A stretch of DNA of 64,000 nt, from assembly GCF_008728855.1 (NCBI RefSeq), contig NZ_CP042906.1, positions 5,485,001 to 5,549,000 of the forward strand, in the 5' to 3' direction. The translations under genes and the position numbers were made by a program. The notes beneath the pieces were generated by a model. It saw only the letters and a list, made by a program, of their open reading frames with translations, made no database searches and was not told the origin of the DNA. The DNA is from Hypericibacter terrae. Lineage in GTDB: Bacteria; Pseudomonadota; Alphaproteobacteria; Dongiales; Dongiaceae. This document shows, piece by piece, positions 11,215 through 20,504 of the stretch (within the stretch, counting starts at the first letter, position 1; every line of letters begins with the position of its first letter).

Positions 11215-12261
11215 ATGCAGACCACCCAGACCATCGCCGCCAAGGGCCAGCCGGTTCTGACCCTGCCGGGCAGCTGGTATTCCGATCCCGAGATCTTCGC
11301 CGCCGAGCGCGCGCGCATCTTCGGCAAGACCTGGCAGCTCGCGGGGCCGCTCTCCTCGCTGCAGAAGCCCGGCGACTATATGGCGATCGAGATCCTGGGG
11401 TGGCGCGTCTTCGTGATCCGGAATCGGGAGGGGGAGCTCAAGGGCTTCCACAATGTCTGCCGCCATCGCGCCGGCCCGCTGCTGGACGAGGGCCGCGGCC
11501 ATTGCGACATCCTGCGCTGCCGCTATCACCTCTGGGTCTATGACACCGACGGCAATCTGCGGCGCACGCCCGCCTTCGGCGAGGCCGACTGGTTCGACAA
11601 GAAGGATTACAGCCTGTTTCCGGTCAAGGTCGCGACCTGGCGCGGCCTGGTGTTTGTCAATCTCGACATGGATGCGGGGCCCCTCGAGGCGGCGCTGGGC
11701 GACCTGATCGACGAATGCGCGCCCTATCCGATGGAGAGCTTCACCTTCGTACGCGAGGAGGTGTTCGACATCGGCTGCAACTGGAAGACCTATACCGACA
11801 ATTTCGTCGAGGGCTATCACATCCCGGGCATTCATGCCGGCCTCAAGGAAATGGTCGATATGGAGCGGTTCCAGACCACGGGCCGCAACCAGATCGTGGT
11901 GATGGAAGCGCCGCAGAAGGACGGCTCGATCTACGGCGGGGTCTGGACCTGGGCCTTTCCCAACATGACCCTCTCGGTCTATCCGCATGGCATGAACACC
12001 TCGCGGATCATGCCGATCGATGCCAAGCGCACGCGTCTCATCTACAATTTCTACTTCAAGGACGTGGCGCCCGAGGGCGCGGAGGCGCGCAAGCGCACCA
12101 TCGAGATCAATTGCGGGATCGTGCGCGAGGATTTCGGCATCTGCGAGATCGCCCAGGGCAATATCGACGCCGGCCGCTACACCCAAGGTCCCCTGAGCCC
12201 CCGGCATGAGGACGGCGTGCGCTATTTTCACGAGCTTGTGCGCAACGCCCTGGCCGGATGA
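11215..12261 (+). CDS. Rieske non-heme iron oxygenase, alpha subunit type
   Basis: Aromatic ring-hydroxylating-type oxygenase (348 aa) related to choline/carnitine monooxygenase-like proteins. The Rieske cluster ligands are Cys82-x-His84 and Cys102-x2-His105 (CRHRAGPL and CRYHLWVY). The catalytic iron site is visible in NWKTYTDNFVEGYHIPGIHAG, residues 189-209, with His202 and His207. No reductase or ferredoxin gene lies next to it, so the substrate and electron donor are unknown. The ATG follows a short gap after ccmI. Confidence 0.88.
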   Translation: MQTTQTIAAKGQPVLTLPGSWYSDPEIFAAERARIFGKTWQLAGPLSSLQKPGDYMAIEILGWRVFVIRNREGELKGFHNVCRHRAGPLLDEGRGHCDILRCRYHLWVYDTDGNLRRTPAFGEADWFDKKDYSLFPVKVATWRGLVFVNLDMDAGPLEAALGDLIDECAPYPMESFTFVREEVFDIGCNWKTYTDNFVEGYHIPGIHAGLKEMVDMERFQTTGRNQIVVMEAPQKDGSIYGGVWTWAFPNMTLSVYPHGMNTSRIMPIDAKRTRLIYNFYFKDVAPEGAEARKRTIEINCGIVREDFGICEIAQGNIDAGRYTQGPLSPRHEDGVRYFHELVRNALAG

Positions 12262-12498
12262 TCCGACGCTCCCCTCAGGGGCCTGTTCCAGGGATGGCGG
12301 TTGCCGCTAAGTCGATGAAATAGGGCCGCTTCGCGCCTTTCTCCAGCGATTCCGGCGGCGACGGACAGGACGCGAGTGGAATCCTTCCCGCCGCCCGAAG
12401 AGCCCCGAAACCGGACCGTTTTACCCTTGGCAAAGATCGATGGGCGCGACTACCTTGCCTTTGGATAGGGATGGATACGACGAAAGCAGAGGCAATGA

Positions 12499-13275
12499 AT
12501 GGGTGATTCAACACCCGCCCTTGTCGTCGAAGACTTGCACAAGCGGTTCGGCGAGGTCGAAGTCCTGAAGGGCGTGTCGTTGTCCGCCAGGGACGGCGAC
12601 GTCATCGCGATGATCGGCAGCAGCGGCTCGGGCAAGAGCACGTTCCTGCGCTGCATCAACCTGCTCGAAACGCCGGACTCCGGACGCGTCTCGGTCGGCG
12701 GCGAGTTGATCCGCATGCGCCCCACCAGGCAGGGCCACGCGGTCCCGGAAGATTCCAAGCAGGTCGACCGGATCCGCTCGCGGCTCGGCATGGTGTTCCA
12801 GAGCTTCAATCTCTGGTCGCACATGACGGTGCTGGAGAACGTGATGGAAGCACCCGTGCATGTGCTGAAGGTGCCGAAGGCCGAGGCCAAGGAACGCGCC
12901 GTGGCCCTGCTCAACAAGGTCGGCATCGGCGACAAGGGCGACTACTACCCGGCGCATCTCTCGGGCGGCCAGCAGCAGCGCGCGGCGATCGCCCGCGCGC
13001 TGGCGATGGAGCCCCAGGTGATGCTGTTCGACGAGCCGACCTCGGCGCTCGATCCCGAGCTGGTCGGCGAGGTGCTGAAAGTGATGCGACAGCTGGCCGA
13101 CGAGGGCCGCACCATGATCGTGGTGACCCACGAGATGGGCTTCGCCCGCGAGGTCGCGACCGAGGTGCTGTTCCTGCATCAGGGCCGCGTCGAGGAGCAG
13201 GGTCCGCCCGCGAAGCTCTTCAAGAATCCCGACTCCGAACGCTGCCGCCAGTTCCTGGCGAGCCGGCTGCACTAG
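12499..13275 (+). CDS. Polar amino acid ABC transporter ATP-binding protein
   Basis: ATPase of the HisP/GlnQ/OccP type, 258 aa. Walker A is GSSGSGKST, the Q-loop FQSFNLW, the signature LSGGQQQRAAIARAL, Walker B LFDEPTSALDPE and the H-loop VVTHEMGF. An insert (MRPTRQGHAVPEDSKQ) before the Q-loop is common in basic amino acid and opine importers. The ATG has AGAGG upstream. It is the first gene of a four-gene importer with the binding protein and two permeases. Confidence 0.93.
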   Translation: MGDSTPALVVEDLHKRFGEVEVLKGVSLSARDGDVIAMIGSSGSGKSTFLRCINLLETPDSGRVSVGGELIRMRPTRQGHAVPEDSKQVDRIRSRLGMVFQSFNLWSHMTVLENVMEAPVHVLKVPKAEAKERAVALLNKVGIGDKGDYYPAHLSGGQQQRAAIARALAMEPQVMLFDEPTSALDPELVGEVLKVMRQLADEGRTMIVVTHEMGFAREVATEVLFLHQGRVEEQGPPAKLFKNPDSERCRQFLASRLH

Positions 13276-13335
13276 GGTCGCAACGGACTTCAAGCGGGGG
13301 AGCGTTGCTCCCCGATAACAAAGGGAGACTTGCAC

Positions 13336-14127
13336 GTGAAGAGAATGTTGACGCTGACGCTCGCGGCTGCCGCGCTGGCCTTCGCCACCGCGTCGGCCTC
13401 GGCCGATTCGATGAAGATCACGATCGCGACCGAAGGCGCCTATGCGCCCTTCAATTTCGTCGCCGACGACGGCTCGCTCCAGGGCTTCGACGTCGATATC
13501 GCCAAGGCGCTCTGCGCGAAGATCAAGGCCGAATGCACCATCATCAAGCAGGACTGGGACGGCATGATCCCGGGCCTGCTGGCCAAGAAGTACGACGCCA
13601 TCGTCGCCTCGATGTCGATCACCGCGGAGCGCAAGCAGAAGATCGATTTCACCGGCAAATACTACAATACGCCGGCCGTGATCGTGGCGCGCAAGGACTC
13701 GGCCATCAAGATCGGGGCCGACGGCCATATCGATCCGGCCAGCATGAAGGGCCTGAAGATCGGCGCGCAGCGCGCGACCATCCATGAGAACTTCGCCCGC
13801 GCCAACTTCCCCGGCGCCGAGGTCGTGGTCTATGACACGGCCGACAACGCCAATCTCGATCTCATGAGCGGACGTCTCGATGCGCGCATCGACGACATCC
13901 TGGCGCTCGAGTCCGGCGTGTTGAAGCAGGATGGCGGCGCCGATTACCAGATCTTCGGCAAGGGCTGGACCGGCGGCATCCTCGGCGACGGCGCGGGCAT
14001 CGGCGTGCGCAAGGAGGACACCAAGCTGCGCGACGCGCTGAGCCAGGCGATCCTCGATATCCGCGCCGACGGCACCTACAAGAAGATCAACGACAAGTAC
14101 TTCAACTTCGACGTCTATGGCGACTGA
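13336..14127 (+). CDS. Polar amino acid ABC transporter substrate-binding protein
   Basis: Periplasmic family 3 solute-binding protein (263 aa) with a signal peptide (KRMLTLTLAAAALAFATASASA). The segments EGAYAPFNFVADDGSLQGFDVDIA and MSITAERKQKIDFTGKYY are typical of HisJ/ArgT/OccT-like proteins for lysine, arginine, ornithine, histidine or opines. The preferred start is GTG 13336, with AAGGGAGA at 13321-13328; the TTG at 13330 is too close to that site. A strong hairpin follows the stop. Confidence 0.92.
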   Translation: MKRMLTLTLAAAALAFATASASADSMKITIATEGAYAPFNFVADDGSLQGFDVDIAKALCAKIKAECTIIKQDWDGMIPGLLAKKYDAIVASMSITAERKQKIDFTGKYYNTPAVIVARKDSAIKIGADGHIDPASMKGLKIGAQRATIHENFARANFPGAEVVVYDTADNANLDLMSGRLDARIDDILALESGVLKQDGGADYQIFGKGWTGGILGDGAGIGVRKEDTKLRDALSQAILDIRADGTYKKINDKYFNFDVYGD

Positions 14128-14153
14128 TCGAGCCGCCTAGACCGGTTAAGCGA

Positions 14154-14188
14154 AGCGCCGCCGGAGGCTGACCGCTTCCGGCGGCGCT
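14154..14188. terminator. 12-bp hairpin between binding protein and permease genes
   Basis: Arms 14154-14165 and 14177-14188 (AGCGCCGCCGGA / TCCGGCGGCGCT) are perfectly complementary with an 11-base loop, and GTCTTTCTC follows. Such hairpins after binding-protein genes often lower downstream permease expression or stabilise the upstream mRNA; that role is inference here. Confidence 0.6.
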
Positions 14189-14233
14189 GTCTTTCTCAGC
14201 CCACCGCCGCCCTCGAGGAAAAACTGTCACCCG

Positions 14234-14923
14234 ATGTTCGACTATAAGGGCTACGGACATTTCCTGATCGAAGGCGCACAGATGACGATCATCGTCGCTG
14301 TGCTGGCGATGCTGCTCACGGTCGCGATGGGCTTGATCGGCGCGCTCGGCAAGCTGTCGCGCTTCCGCTGGGCCCGCATCCTCGCCGACCTCTACACCAC
14401 CATCATCCGCGGCGTGCCGGAACTGGTATTGCTCTTGCTGATCTATTACGGCGGCACCGTGCTGCTGCAGCATCTCGCCAGCCTGTTCGGGCGCGAGGAG
14501 CCGATCGACATCAACGCCTTCGTCGCCGGCGTCCTGGTGATCGGCTTCATCTATGGCGCCTATGCGACCGAGACCTTCCGCGGCGCCTTCCAGGCGGTGC
14601 CGAAAGGCCAGATCGAGGCCGCCATGGCCTGCGGCATGAACCGCCGGCAGATCTTCTGGCGCATCCGCCTGCCCCAGGTCTGGCGCTTCGCCATTCCGGG
14701 CCTTGGCAATGTCTGGCTGGTGCTGCTGAAGGCGACCTCGCTCATGTCGGTGATCGGCGTCGAGGAGCTGACGCGCAAGGCCGACCTCGCCAAGGCGCCG
14801 ACGCGCGAGCCCTTCACCTTCTTCATCAGCGCCGCCTTCATCTATCTCGTCTTCACCGCGATCTCGGACTTCGGACGGCATTGGGCGGAAAAACGCGCCA
14901 ATGTCGGCGTCCGGCGCGCCTGA
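14234..14923 (+). CDS. Amino acid ABC transporter permease (HisQ type)
   Basis: Inner membrane permease (229 aa), first of a pair. The EAA loop is visible as EAAMACGMNRRQIFWRIRLPQ, and IIRGVPELVLLLLIYY is the typical N-terminal helix region. About five membrane segments. It lies after the hairpin at 14154-14188 and 18 bp before the second permease. Confidence 0.92.
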   Translation: MFDYKGYGHFLIEGAQMTIIVAVLAMLLTVAMGLIGALGKLSRFRWARILADLYTTIIRGVPELVLLLLIYYGGTVLLQHLASLFGREEPIDINAFVAGVLVIGFIYGAYATETFRGAFQAVPKGQIEAAMACGMNRRQIFWRIRLPQVWRFAIPGLGNVWLVLLKATSLMSVIGVEELTRKADLAKAPTREPFTFFISAAFIYLVFTAISDFGRHWAEKRANVGVRRA

Positions 14924-14941
14924 AGGGGGAGACGAGCGCGC

Positions 14942-15751
14942 ATGGACACCCAGGCCCCCGATCTCTGGCAGCGCATCAACGCGGTGTTCGATTTCGATCT
15001 GATCTGGCGGAGCCTGCCGGCCCTCTTCGACGGGCTCTTGCTGACGATCGAGCTGGTGGCGATCTCGCTCGTCATCGGGCTCATCATCGCCGTGCCGCTC
15101 GCCATCATGCGGGCCTCGGGCAAGACCTGGCTCTCCGCGCCGATCTACGCCTACACCTATTTCTTCCGCGGCACGCCGCTCCTGGTGCAGATCTTCCTGA
15201 TCTATTACGGGCTGGGCCAGTTCCACTGGATCAAGACCACCATCCTCTGGGACTTCTTCCGCGAGGGCTACTGGTGCTGCCTGCTCGCCTTCGTGCTCAA
15301 TACCGCCGCCTATGTGACCGAGATCTTCCGCGGCGCGATCCAGGCGGTGCCTCATGGCGAGGTCGAGGCGGCCAAGGCCTGCGGCATGTCCTGGGGCCTG
15401 CGCTACCGGCGCATCATCCTGCCGCGCGCCCTGCAGCTGGTGCTGCCGGCCTATTCCAACGAAGTGATCTTCATGCTGCAGGCGAGCTCGCTCGCCAGCG
15501 TGGTGACGCTCATGGATCTGACCGGCGTGGCGCGCGTCATCATCGCGCGGACCTTCGCGCCCTATGAGATCTTCATCACCATCGCGATCATCTATCTGGC
15601 GATCACCTATCTGATCGCCTGGGGCTTCCGCCGCTTCGAATGGCGCCTGACCCACCATCTGCGCGACCGCCCGACCGTCTCGGCCATCCGCCGGGGTGAG
15701 GCGGCCGAACCTGCGGTCGAGATTCCGACTCCGACGCCGCTCAATCGATAG
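14942..15751 (+). CDS. Amino acid ABC transporter permease (HisM type)
   Basis: Second permease (269 aa) of the importer. The EAA loop is EAAKACGMSWGLRYRRIILPRA, and FFRGTPLLVQIFLIYYGL is the conserved segment. GGGGGAG-like sequence precedes the ATG. A 30-residue hydrophilic C-terminal tail is longer than in HisM. The gene ends 78 bp before a tRNA on the opposite strand. Confidence 0.92.
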   Translation: MDTQAPDLWQRINAVFDFDLIWRSLPALFDGLLLTIELVAISLVIGLIIAVPLAIMRASGKTWLSAPIYAYTYFFRGTPLLVQIFLIYYGLGQFHWIKTTILWDFFREGYWCCLLAFVLNTAAYVTEIFRGAIQAVPHGEVEAAKACGMSWGLRYRRIILPRALQLVLPAYSNEVIFMLQASSLASVVTLMDLTGVARVIIARTFAPYEIFITIAIIYLAITYLIAWGFRRFEWRLTHHLRDRPTVSAIRRGEAAEPAVEIPTPTPLNR

Positions 15752-15828
15752 GGGTCGATCGATCCGCTCCCGCGGCCGAGGGCCGGCGGGTGGGGGCGTT
15801 GCGGATTTCGGGAAGATCGGTCGGCGGC

Positions 15829-15904
15829 TGGTGGAGCTGAGGGGAATCGAACCCCTGACCTCCTCATTGCGAACGAGGCGCTCTCCCATCTGAGCTACAG
15901 CCCC
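15829..15904 (-). tRNA. tRNA-Ala(CGC)
   Basis: The minus strand folds into a full cloverleaf of 76 nt with encoded CCA (15829-15831). The acceptor stem GGGGCTG/CAGCTCC contains the G3:U70 wobble that is the alanine identity element. The D arm is GCTC/GAGC, the anticodon stem CCTCG/TGAGG with loop TTCGCAA (anticodon CGC), and the T arm AGGGG-TTCGATT-CCCCT. It would read the GCG codon. Confidence 0.96.
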
Positions 15905-16120
15905 GCCGCCGAACGGCCGGGACTATGGAAAGACGCCCTCGCCCTGTCAAGGGCAAGAGGCTTAAGAGGAGGTTACCGCGAGGCCGGCCGAGCCCAGCGA
16001 TTCCAGGCGCTTGGCAGGGACCGAACGGGCGCGGCGGATCGTCCCGCGCCCTTGCGTAGGGCGCCCCGGGCCGATAGCCTCGGGCCGGTTTTCGCCATGC
16101 CAGGAGGCAGCGCCCCCGCG

Positions 16121-16399
16121 ATGAATCCCTTCGCAAGCATCATCGACCTCGTGATCAGGCTCTATATGTGGGTCGTGATCGGCAGCGCCATCATGAGCTG
16201 GCTCGTCGCCTTCGGCGTGCTCAACACCCGCAACCGTTTCGTCTATCAGGTGGGCGACGTGCTCTACCGCCTGACCGAGCCGGCGCTGAGACCGATCCGC
16301 AAGGTGGTCCCGACGATCGGCGGGCTGGATCTGTCGCCGGTGGTGCTGCTGCTGCTCCTCATCCTCATCCGTAACCTGCTGTTCTGGTACGTCTTCTAG
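16121..16399 (+). CDS. YggT family membrane protein
   Basis: Small membrane protein (92 aa) of the YggT/YlmG family, which is linked to membrane and division functions and to osmotic adaptation in some bacteria. Two hydrophobic blocks flank the conserved [17 protein letters not shown] segment. The frame is open from 16052, but ATG 16121 gives the family N-terminus, with AGGAGG 13 bases upstream. It is followed by a YggU-type gene, a common pairing. Confidence 0.88.
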   Translation: MNPFASIIDLVIRLYMWVVIGSAIMSWLVAFGVLNTRNRFVYQVGDVLYRLTEPALRPIRKVVPTIGGLDLSPVVLLLLLILIRNLLFWYVF

Positions 16400-16411
16400 A
16401 GGCGAGCCCCG

Positions 16412-16756
16412 GTGCCGCGACCGTTCGCTGCCGTGTCGGATGGGTTGCGCCTGCGGGTCCGGCTGACGCCCAAGGCGCGGCGCAGCGCAATCGACGGGCT
16501 GATGGCGGAGGCGGACGGCTCGGTGGTGCTGAAGGTGGCGGTCACGGCGGTGCCGGAGAAGGGCCGTGCCAACGAGGCGCTGATCGAGCTCCTGGCCAAG
16601 GAATGGCGGATCGCCCGCTCCAGCATCACGCTCGAGAGCGGCGCCACCGACCGGCGCAAGCTGCTGCATCTGGCGGGCGATCCGATGGCGCTGGAAGCCC
16701 TGCTGACGGCGTGGCTGGCACATCACGGCGACAAAACTCACGGCACAAAGATCTAG
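16412..16756 (+). CDS. DUF167/YggU family protein
   Basis: A 114-aa cytoplasmic protein of the YggU (DUF167) family, function unknown. The family segments [33 protein letters not shown] and [16 protein letters not shown] are all present. It starts 13 bp after yggT and runs into folD, and is probably cotranscribed with both. Confidence 0.88.
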
Positions 16757-16811
16757 GGGCCGTGTGAAGCGGCCCGACGACGAGTTCGACATCGAAGGAA
16801 ATGAGACGCGC

Positions 16812-17684
16812 ATGAGCAATATCATCGATGGCAAGGCCTTCGCCGAAGGCCTGCGCCGCCGCCTCGCCGCCCAGATCGCCGGCCTCAAGGAGAAGCATGG
16901 CTTCATCCCGGGCCTGGCCGTGGTGCTGGTGGGCGAGGACCCCGCCAGCAAGGTCTATGTCCGCAACAAGGCGGCACAGACGGTCGAGGTCGGCATGGCC
17001 TCGTTCGAGCATAAGCTCCCGCCCACCACCTCGCAGGGCGAGCTCCTGGCGCTGGTGAAGCGGCTCAACGAGGACAAGTCGGTCAACGGCATCCTGGTGC
17101 AGCTGCCGCTGCCCAAGCAGATCGACCCGCAGGCCGTGCTCGACGCGATCGATCCGGCCAAGGATGTCGACGGCTTCCATGTGATCAATGCGGGCCGGCT
17201 CGCGACCGGCGGCCAGGCCTTGGTGCCCTGCACGCCGCTGGGCTGCCTGATGCTGCTGAAGGACCGGCTCGGCGATCTCTCCGGCAAGCGCGCCGTGGTG
17301 CTCGGCCGCTCCAACATCGTCGGCAAGCCGATGGCGCAGCTGCTGCTCGGCGAAAGCTGCACCGTCACCATCGCCCATTCCAAGACCCGCGACCTCGCCG
17401 GCGAATGCCGCCGCGCCGAGATCCTGGTGGCCGCCGTCGGCCGCCCCGAGATGGTGCGCGGCGACTGGGTGGCGCCGGGCGCCACCGTGATCGATGTCGG
17501 CATCAACCGCATCACCGGGCCCGATGGCAAGGGCAAGCTGGTGGGCGACGTGAACTTCGCGGAGGCGGTCAAGCATGCCGGCGCCATCACGCCCGTGCCG
17601 GGCGGTGTCGGCCCGATGACGATCGCCGTGCTGCTGCAGAACACGGTCACCGCCGCCTGCAGGCAGCACGGGGTGACGATTTAG
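16812..17684 (+). CDS. folD: Methylenetetrahydrofolate dehydrogenase/cyclohydrolase
   Basis: Bifunctional FolD interconverting 5,10-methylene-THF and 10-formyl-THF with NADP. Conserved blocks: [14 protein letters not shown] with the catalytic lysine, [26 protein letters not shown], the NADP-binding [15 protein letters not shown] and [18 protein letters not shown]. Length from ATG 16812 is 290 aa, as usual; AAGGAA precedes it. A palindromic repeat lies directly downstream. Confidence 0.96.
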   Translation: MSNIIDGKAFAEGLRRRLAAQIAGLKEKHGFIPGLAVVLVGEDPASKVYVRNKAAQTVEVGMASFEHKLPPTTSQGELLALVKRLNEDKSVNGILVQLPLPKQIDPQAVLDAIDPAKDVDGFHVINAGRLATGGQALVPCTPLGCLMLLKDRLGDLSGKRAVVLGRSNIVGKPMAQLLLGESCTVTIAHSKTRDLAGECRRAEILVAAVGRPEMVRGDWVAPGATVIDVGINRITGPDGKGKLVGDVNFAEAVKHAGAITPVPGGVGPMTIAVLLQNTVTAACRQHGVTI

Positions 17685-17703
17685 GGATCGCATAAAATGG
17701 ATC

Positions 17704-17863
17704 TCACCCCCTTCCCTTGCGGGAGGGGGTAGGGGGAGGGGTTGGTTCAGAGGAGGTTTCGAACGTTGTGCGCGCTGCAATCGCTATAGCAGCCCGCACG
17801 TCATCGAGAGCCCTCCCCCTACCCCCTCCCGCACGCCGCCTTCGGCGGCTGGGAAGGGGGTGA
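17704..17863. repeat. Nested 160-bp GC-rich inverted repeat (family A)
   Basis: Outer arms 17704-17716 and 17851-17863 (TCACCCCCTTCCC / GGGAAGGGGGTGA, 13 bp) enclose inner arms 17721-17740 and 17811-17830 (20 bp, all perfect). A small hairpin with a TTCG loop lies at 17835-17849. It sits between the convergent folD and ybjQ-type genes. The organisation resembles a MITE-like or REP-composite element; no coding capacity is seen. Confidence 0.85.
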
Positions 17864-17886
17864 AGTTAATTGCGTAAGCCCCGCCC

Positions 17887-18207
17887 CTACTCGATCACCA
17901 CCGCCGTGCCGCTGACGCTCACCATCAGCATGCTGCCGTCCTTGCCGACGACCTCGTAGTCGATGTCGATGCCGATGATGGCGTTGCCGCCGGCTTCTTT
18001 CGCGGCCTTTTCCATCTCGCCCATCGCCGCCTCGCGGGCACCTTTGAGCGCGTTCTCATAGGCGCCGGAACGGCCGCCGACGATGTCGGTGATCGAGGCC
18101 ATGAAGTCGCGGAAGATGTTGGCGCCGACAATGGTCTCGCCGGTCACGATGCCGCGATAGTCGCGGATCTTGAAGCCTTCGATGGTGTTGGTCGTGGTCA
18201 GGATCAT
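17887..18207 (-). CDS. YbjQ family protein
   Basis: A 106-aa pentamer-forming YbjQ/UPF0145 family protein of unknown function. The segments [15 protein letters not shown] and [16 protein letters not shown] are diagnostic. The frame is open to 18258, but ATG 18207 ([12 protein letters not shown]) is the conserved start. It lies 54 bp after the second ABC transporter ATPase gene and may be the last gene of that operon. Confidence 0.85.
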   Translation of the reverse strand: MILTTTNTIEGFKIRDYRGIVTGETIVGANIFRDFMASITDIVGGRSGAYENALKGAREAAMGEMEKAAKEAGGNAIIGIDIDYEVVGKDGSMLMVSVSGTAVVIE

Positions 18208-18261
18208 GGCGGCGTCTCCAACGTCGTTCCGGCCGCCCGCCCGACGCGGCGGCGGCACCGA

Positions 18262-19089
18262 TTAGACCAGCACCGCCGCGCCGCGGTCGAGATAAGTTTC
18301 CAGGAAGTCGGCCAGCCGCGGATGCCAGGGCTTGGCGAAGACGTCCTTGGCCAGGCCCCGCAGCAGGATCTCGCCCTTGTCGAGGAACGCCACGTCGCTG
18401 GCCACCTGGGCGGCAAAGCCGATCTCGTGCGTCACCACCACCATGGTCATGCCTTCCTGCGCCAGATGCCGCATGACGGACAGGACCTCGCCGGTGAGCT
18501 CCGGATCGAGCGAGGAGGTCGGCTCGTCGAACAGCATGATCCGGGGCTCCATGGCGAGGGCACGCGCGATGGCCACGCGCTGCTGCTGCCCGCCGGAAAG
18601 CTGCGAAGGATAGTGGTGGGCACGGTCGGCCAGGTCGACGCGCTCCAAGACCGACATCGCGCGGGCCTCGGCCTCCCGGCGCGACAGGCCGCGAACCCGC
18701 TTCAGCGCCTCGCTGACATTGCCCAGCGCCGTCATATGCGGCCAGAGGTTGAATTGCTGGAACACCATCCCGATCGCGCGCCGGACCCGGACGACCTGCG
18801 CGTGGGGCAGACGCAGGCGCCCGCCGCCCGGCTTCGGCGCGAATCCCAGCGGCTCGCCATAGACGGTGATGATGCCGGCGTCATGCTCCTCCAGGAAAGC
18901 CATGCAGCGCAGCAGCGTGCTCTTGCCCGAGCCCGAGGGACCCAGCAGGCAGGTCACGACGCCATGGCGCACGGCGAGGTCGACGTTCTTCAGGACGGTA
19001 TTCTGGCCGAAGGTCTTGCTCAGCCCCTCGATCCGAAGCGCCACGCCCCCGGCTTCGAGCCCCGCCGCCTTGCCCGTCAGATCGGTCAT
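18262..19089 (-). CDS. Amino acid ABC transporter ATP-binding protein (second system)
   Basis: GlnQ-type ATPase, 275 aa. Walker A is GPSGSGKST, Q-loop FQQFNLW, signature LSGGQQQRVAIARAL, Walker B LFDEPTSSLDPE. ATG 19089 has GGGAGC six bases upstream and is preferred; an alternative ATG at 19113 overlaps the permease stop by ATGA. The open frame further upstream is out-of-frame permease sequence. Its operon order (binding protein, permease, permease, ATPase) differs from that of the first system. Confidence 0.9.
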   Translation of the reverse strand: MTDLTGKAAGLEAGGVALRIEGLSKTFGQNTVLKNVDLAVRHGVVTCLLGPSGSGKSTLLRCMAFLEEHDAGIITVYGEPLGFAPKPGGGRLRLPHAQVVRVRRAIGMVFQQFNLWPHMTALGNVSEALKRVRGLSRREAEARAMSVLERVDLADRAHHYPSQLSGGQQQRVAIARALAMEPRIMLFDEPTSSLDPELTGEVLSVMRHLAQEGMTMVVVTHEIGFAAQVASDVAFLDKGEILLRGLAKDVFAKPWHPRLADFLETYLDRGAAVLV

Positions 19090-19109
19090 CGCCGCTCCCG
19101 AGGGATCCA

Positions 19110-19772
19110 TCATACCATCCGATAGCGCGCGAGGCCGGCCTCGAGGCCGCGCCCCAGGGCGCTCGCCGCCTCCACGATGCCCCAATAGATCAGGGCCAGC
19201 AGCAGCAGCGCCTCGACGAAGGCGAAATGCGCCGAGCCGATCGCAGTCACCACCAGCGTCAGCTCCGGCACCGTGATGATGGAAAGCACCGCCGTCTCCT
19301 TGAGGAGGATGATCATCATGTTGATCGAGCTCGGCAGGATCAGCAGCGTCATCTCCGGAACCAGGATGCGCGCGACCGTCTGGGTGCGGGTCAGGCCCAG
19401 GACCGTGGCGGCCTCGACATGGCCGCGCGGCACGGCCTCGAGACCGGCGCGAATTATCTCGGAGAAATAGGCGGCTCCATAGATCGCGGTCCCCAGGAAT
19501 CCCGCCTCGTAGGGCTCCAGGCGCAAGCCGATGAAGGGGCCGCCGTAATAGAGCAGGAAGAGCTGGATCAGGAACGGCGTGCCGCGCAGGACCTCGACGG
19601 GGCCGGCCAGGCCCCACCGGACCCAGCCGCCGCCATAGCGGCGCGCCAGCGCCACCAGGAAGCCGATCGCGAAGGCGACCAGCCCGCCGCCGATCCACAT
19701 CATGACCGTGATGCCGGCGCCCCGCAGCGCCGCGGGGATCGAGTGGAGGATCAGATCGAGATCGAGCGTCAC
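19110..19772 (-). CDS. Amino acid ABC transporter permease (second system, B)
   Basis: Permease of 220 aa with the EAA loop EAATVLGLTRTQTVARILVPEM and the helix segment LRGTPFLIQLFLLYYGGPF. The GTG at 19772 overlaps the stop of the preceding permease (GTGA), supporting this start over the longer frame to 19826. Confidence 0.9.
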   Translation of the reverse strand: MTLDLDLILHSIPAALRGAGITVMMWIGGGLVAFAIGFLVALARRYGGGWVRWGLAGPVEVLRGTPFLIQLFLLYYGGPFIGLRLEPYEAGFLGTAIYGAAYFSEIIRAGLEAVPRGHVEAATVLGLTRTQTVARILVPEMTLLILPSSINMMIILLKETAVLSIITVPELTLVVTAIGSAHFAFVEALLLLALIYWGIVEAASALGRGLEAGLARYRMV

Positions 19773-20410
19773 CGGCGCCCCCAATGCAGGGCGCGTTCGA
19801 GCCCGAGGCCACCGCCGGCGATGCACCAGTTGAGGAGCAGATAGAGCAGGCCGGCCATCGCATACATGTCGAGCGGCTTGAAGGTGCTGGTGGAAAGGTT
19901 CTGCGCCATGCGCGTCAGCTCCGACACGCCGACCACCGAGACCAGGGAGGAGGATTTGAGGATCAGGATCGCCTCATTGACGATCGCCGGCAGCACGAGG
20001 CGAAAGGCGATCGGCAGCCGGATGCGCAGCAGGATCTGGCGGTCGCCGAGACCGACCATGCGTGCCGCCTCGATCAGGCCCGGCGCCACGTTCAGGAAGC
20101 CGCCGCGCAGATTCTCCGCCTGATAGGCCGCGGTGCAGAGCGCCAGGCCGACGATGGCGGTGACCGTGCTCGGCAGGTTGATGCCGACGCCGGGCAGGAG
20201 ATAGTAGATCAGCATCAGCTGGACCAGCAGCGGGACGCCGCGAAAGAAGCTGATATAGGAACGGCCGAGCCGGTGCAGGAGCCGGTTGCGCGCCAGGCTG
20301 GCCGCCGCGATCGGCACGGCGATGGCCAGCCCGAAGGCGATGGCCAGCGCGCTGATGATCGCCGTGACCCCGGCCCCCAGCGCCAGCAGTTCGAAATATT
20401 TCCAGCTCAT
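19769..20410 (-). CDS. Amino acid ABC transporter permease (second system, A)
   Basis: Permease of 213 aa; EAA loop EAARMVGLGDRQILLRIRLPIA and helix segment FFRGVPLLVQLMLIYYLLP. ATG 20410 begins the hydrophobic family N-terminus (MSWKYFELLALGAG); the 60 codons upstream are Arg-rich and non-conserved in character. It follows the binding-protein gene by 94 bp. Confidence 0.9.
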   Translation of the reverse strand: MSWKYFELLALGAGVTAIISALAIAFGLAIAVPIAAASLARNRLLHRLGRSYISFFRGVPLLVQLMLIYYLLPGVGINLPSTVTAIVGLALCTAAYQAENLRGGFLNVAPGLIEAARMVGLGDRQILLRIRLPIAFRLVLPAIVNEAILILKSSSLVSVVGVSELTRMAQNLSTSTFKPLDMYAMAGLLYLLLNWCIAGGGLGLERALHWGRR

Positions 20411-20504
20411 CCTGCTGCTGTCGTGGGCGAGGGCTGCGATCGGGCCCGGGAGCCGGCGGCGCTCCCCAGGCCGAGACCGGAAGGCGCCGCCGCGACCCGC
20501 GTGA

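Noticed and set aside
9589-12231. 880-codon open frame antisense to ccmH, ccmI and the Rieske gene
   Set aside because: Composition is His/Gly/Arg/Asp-rich with no family motifs; it is the expected shadow of GC-rich coding sequence on the other strand.
19090-19863. Extension of the second ABC ATPase to a 533-aa protein
   Set aside because: The added part is a shifted-frame reading of the permease gene, and a good ribosome site precedes 19089.
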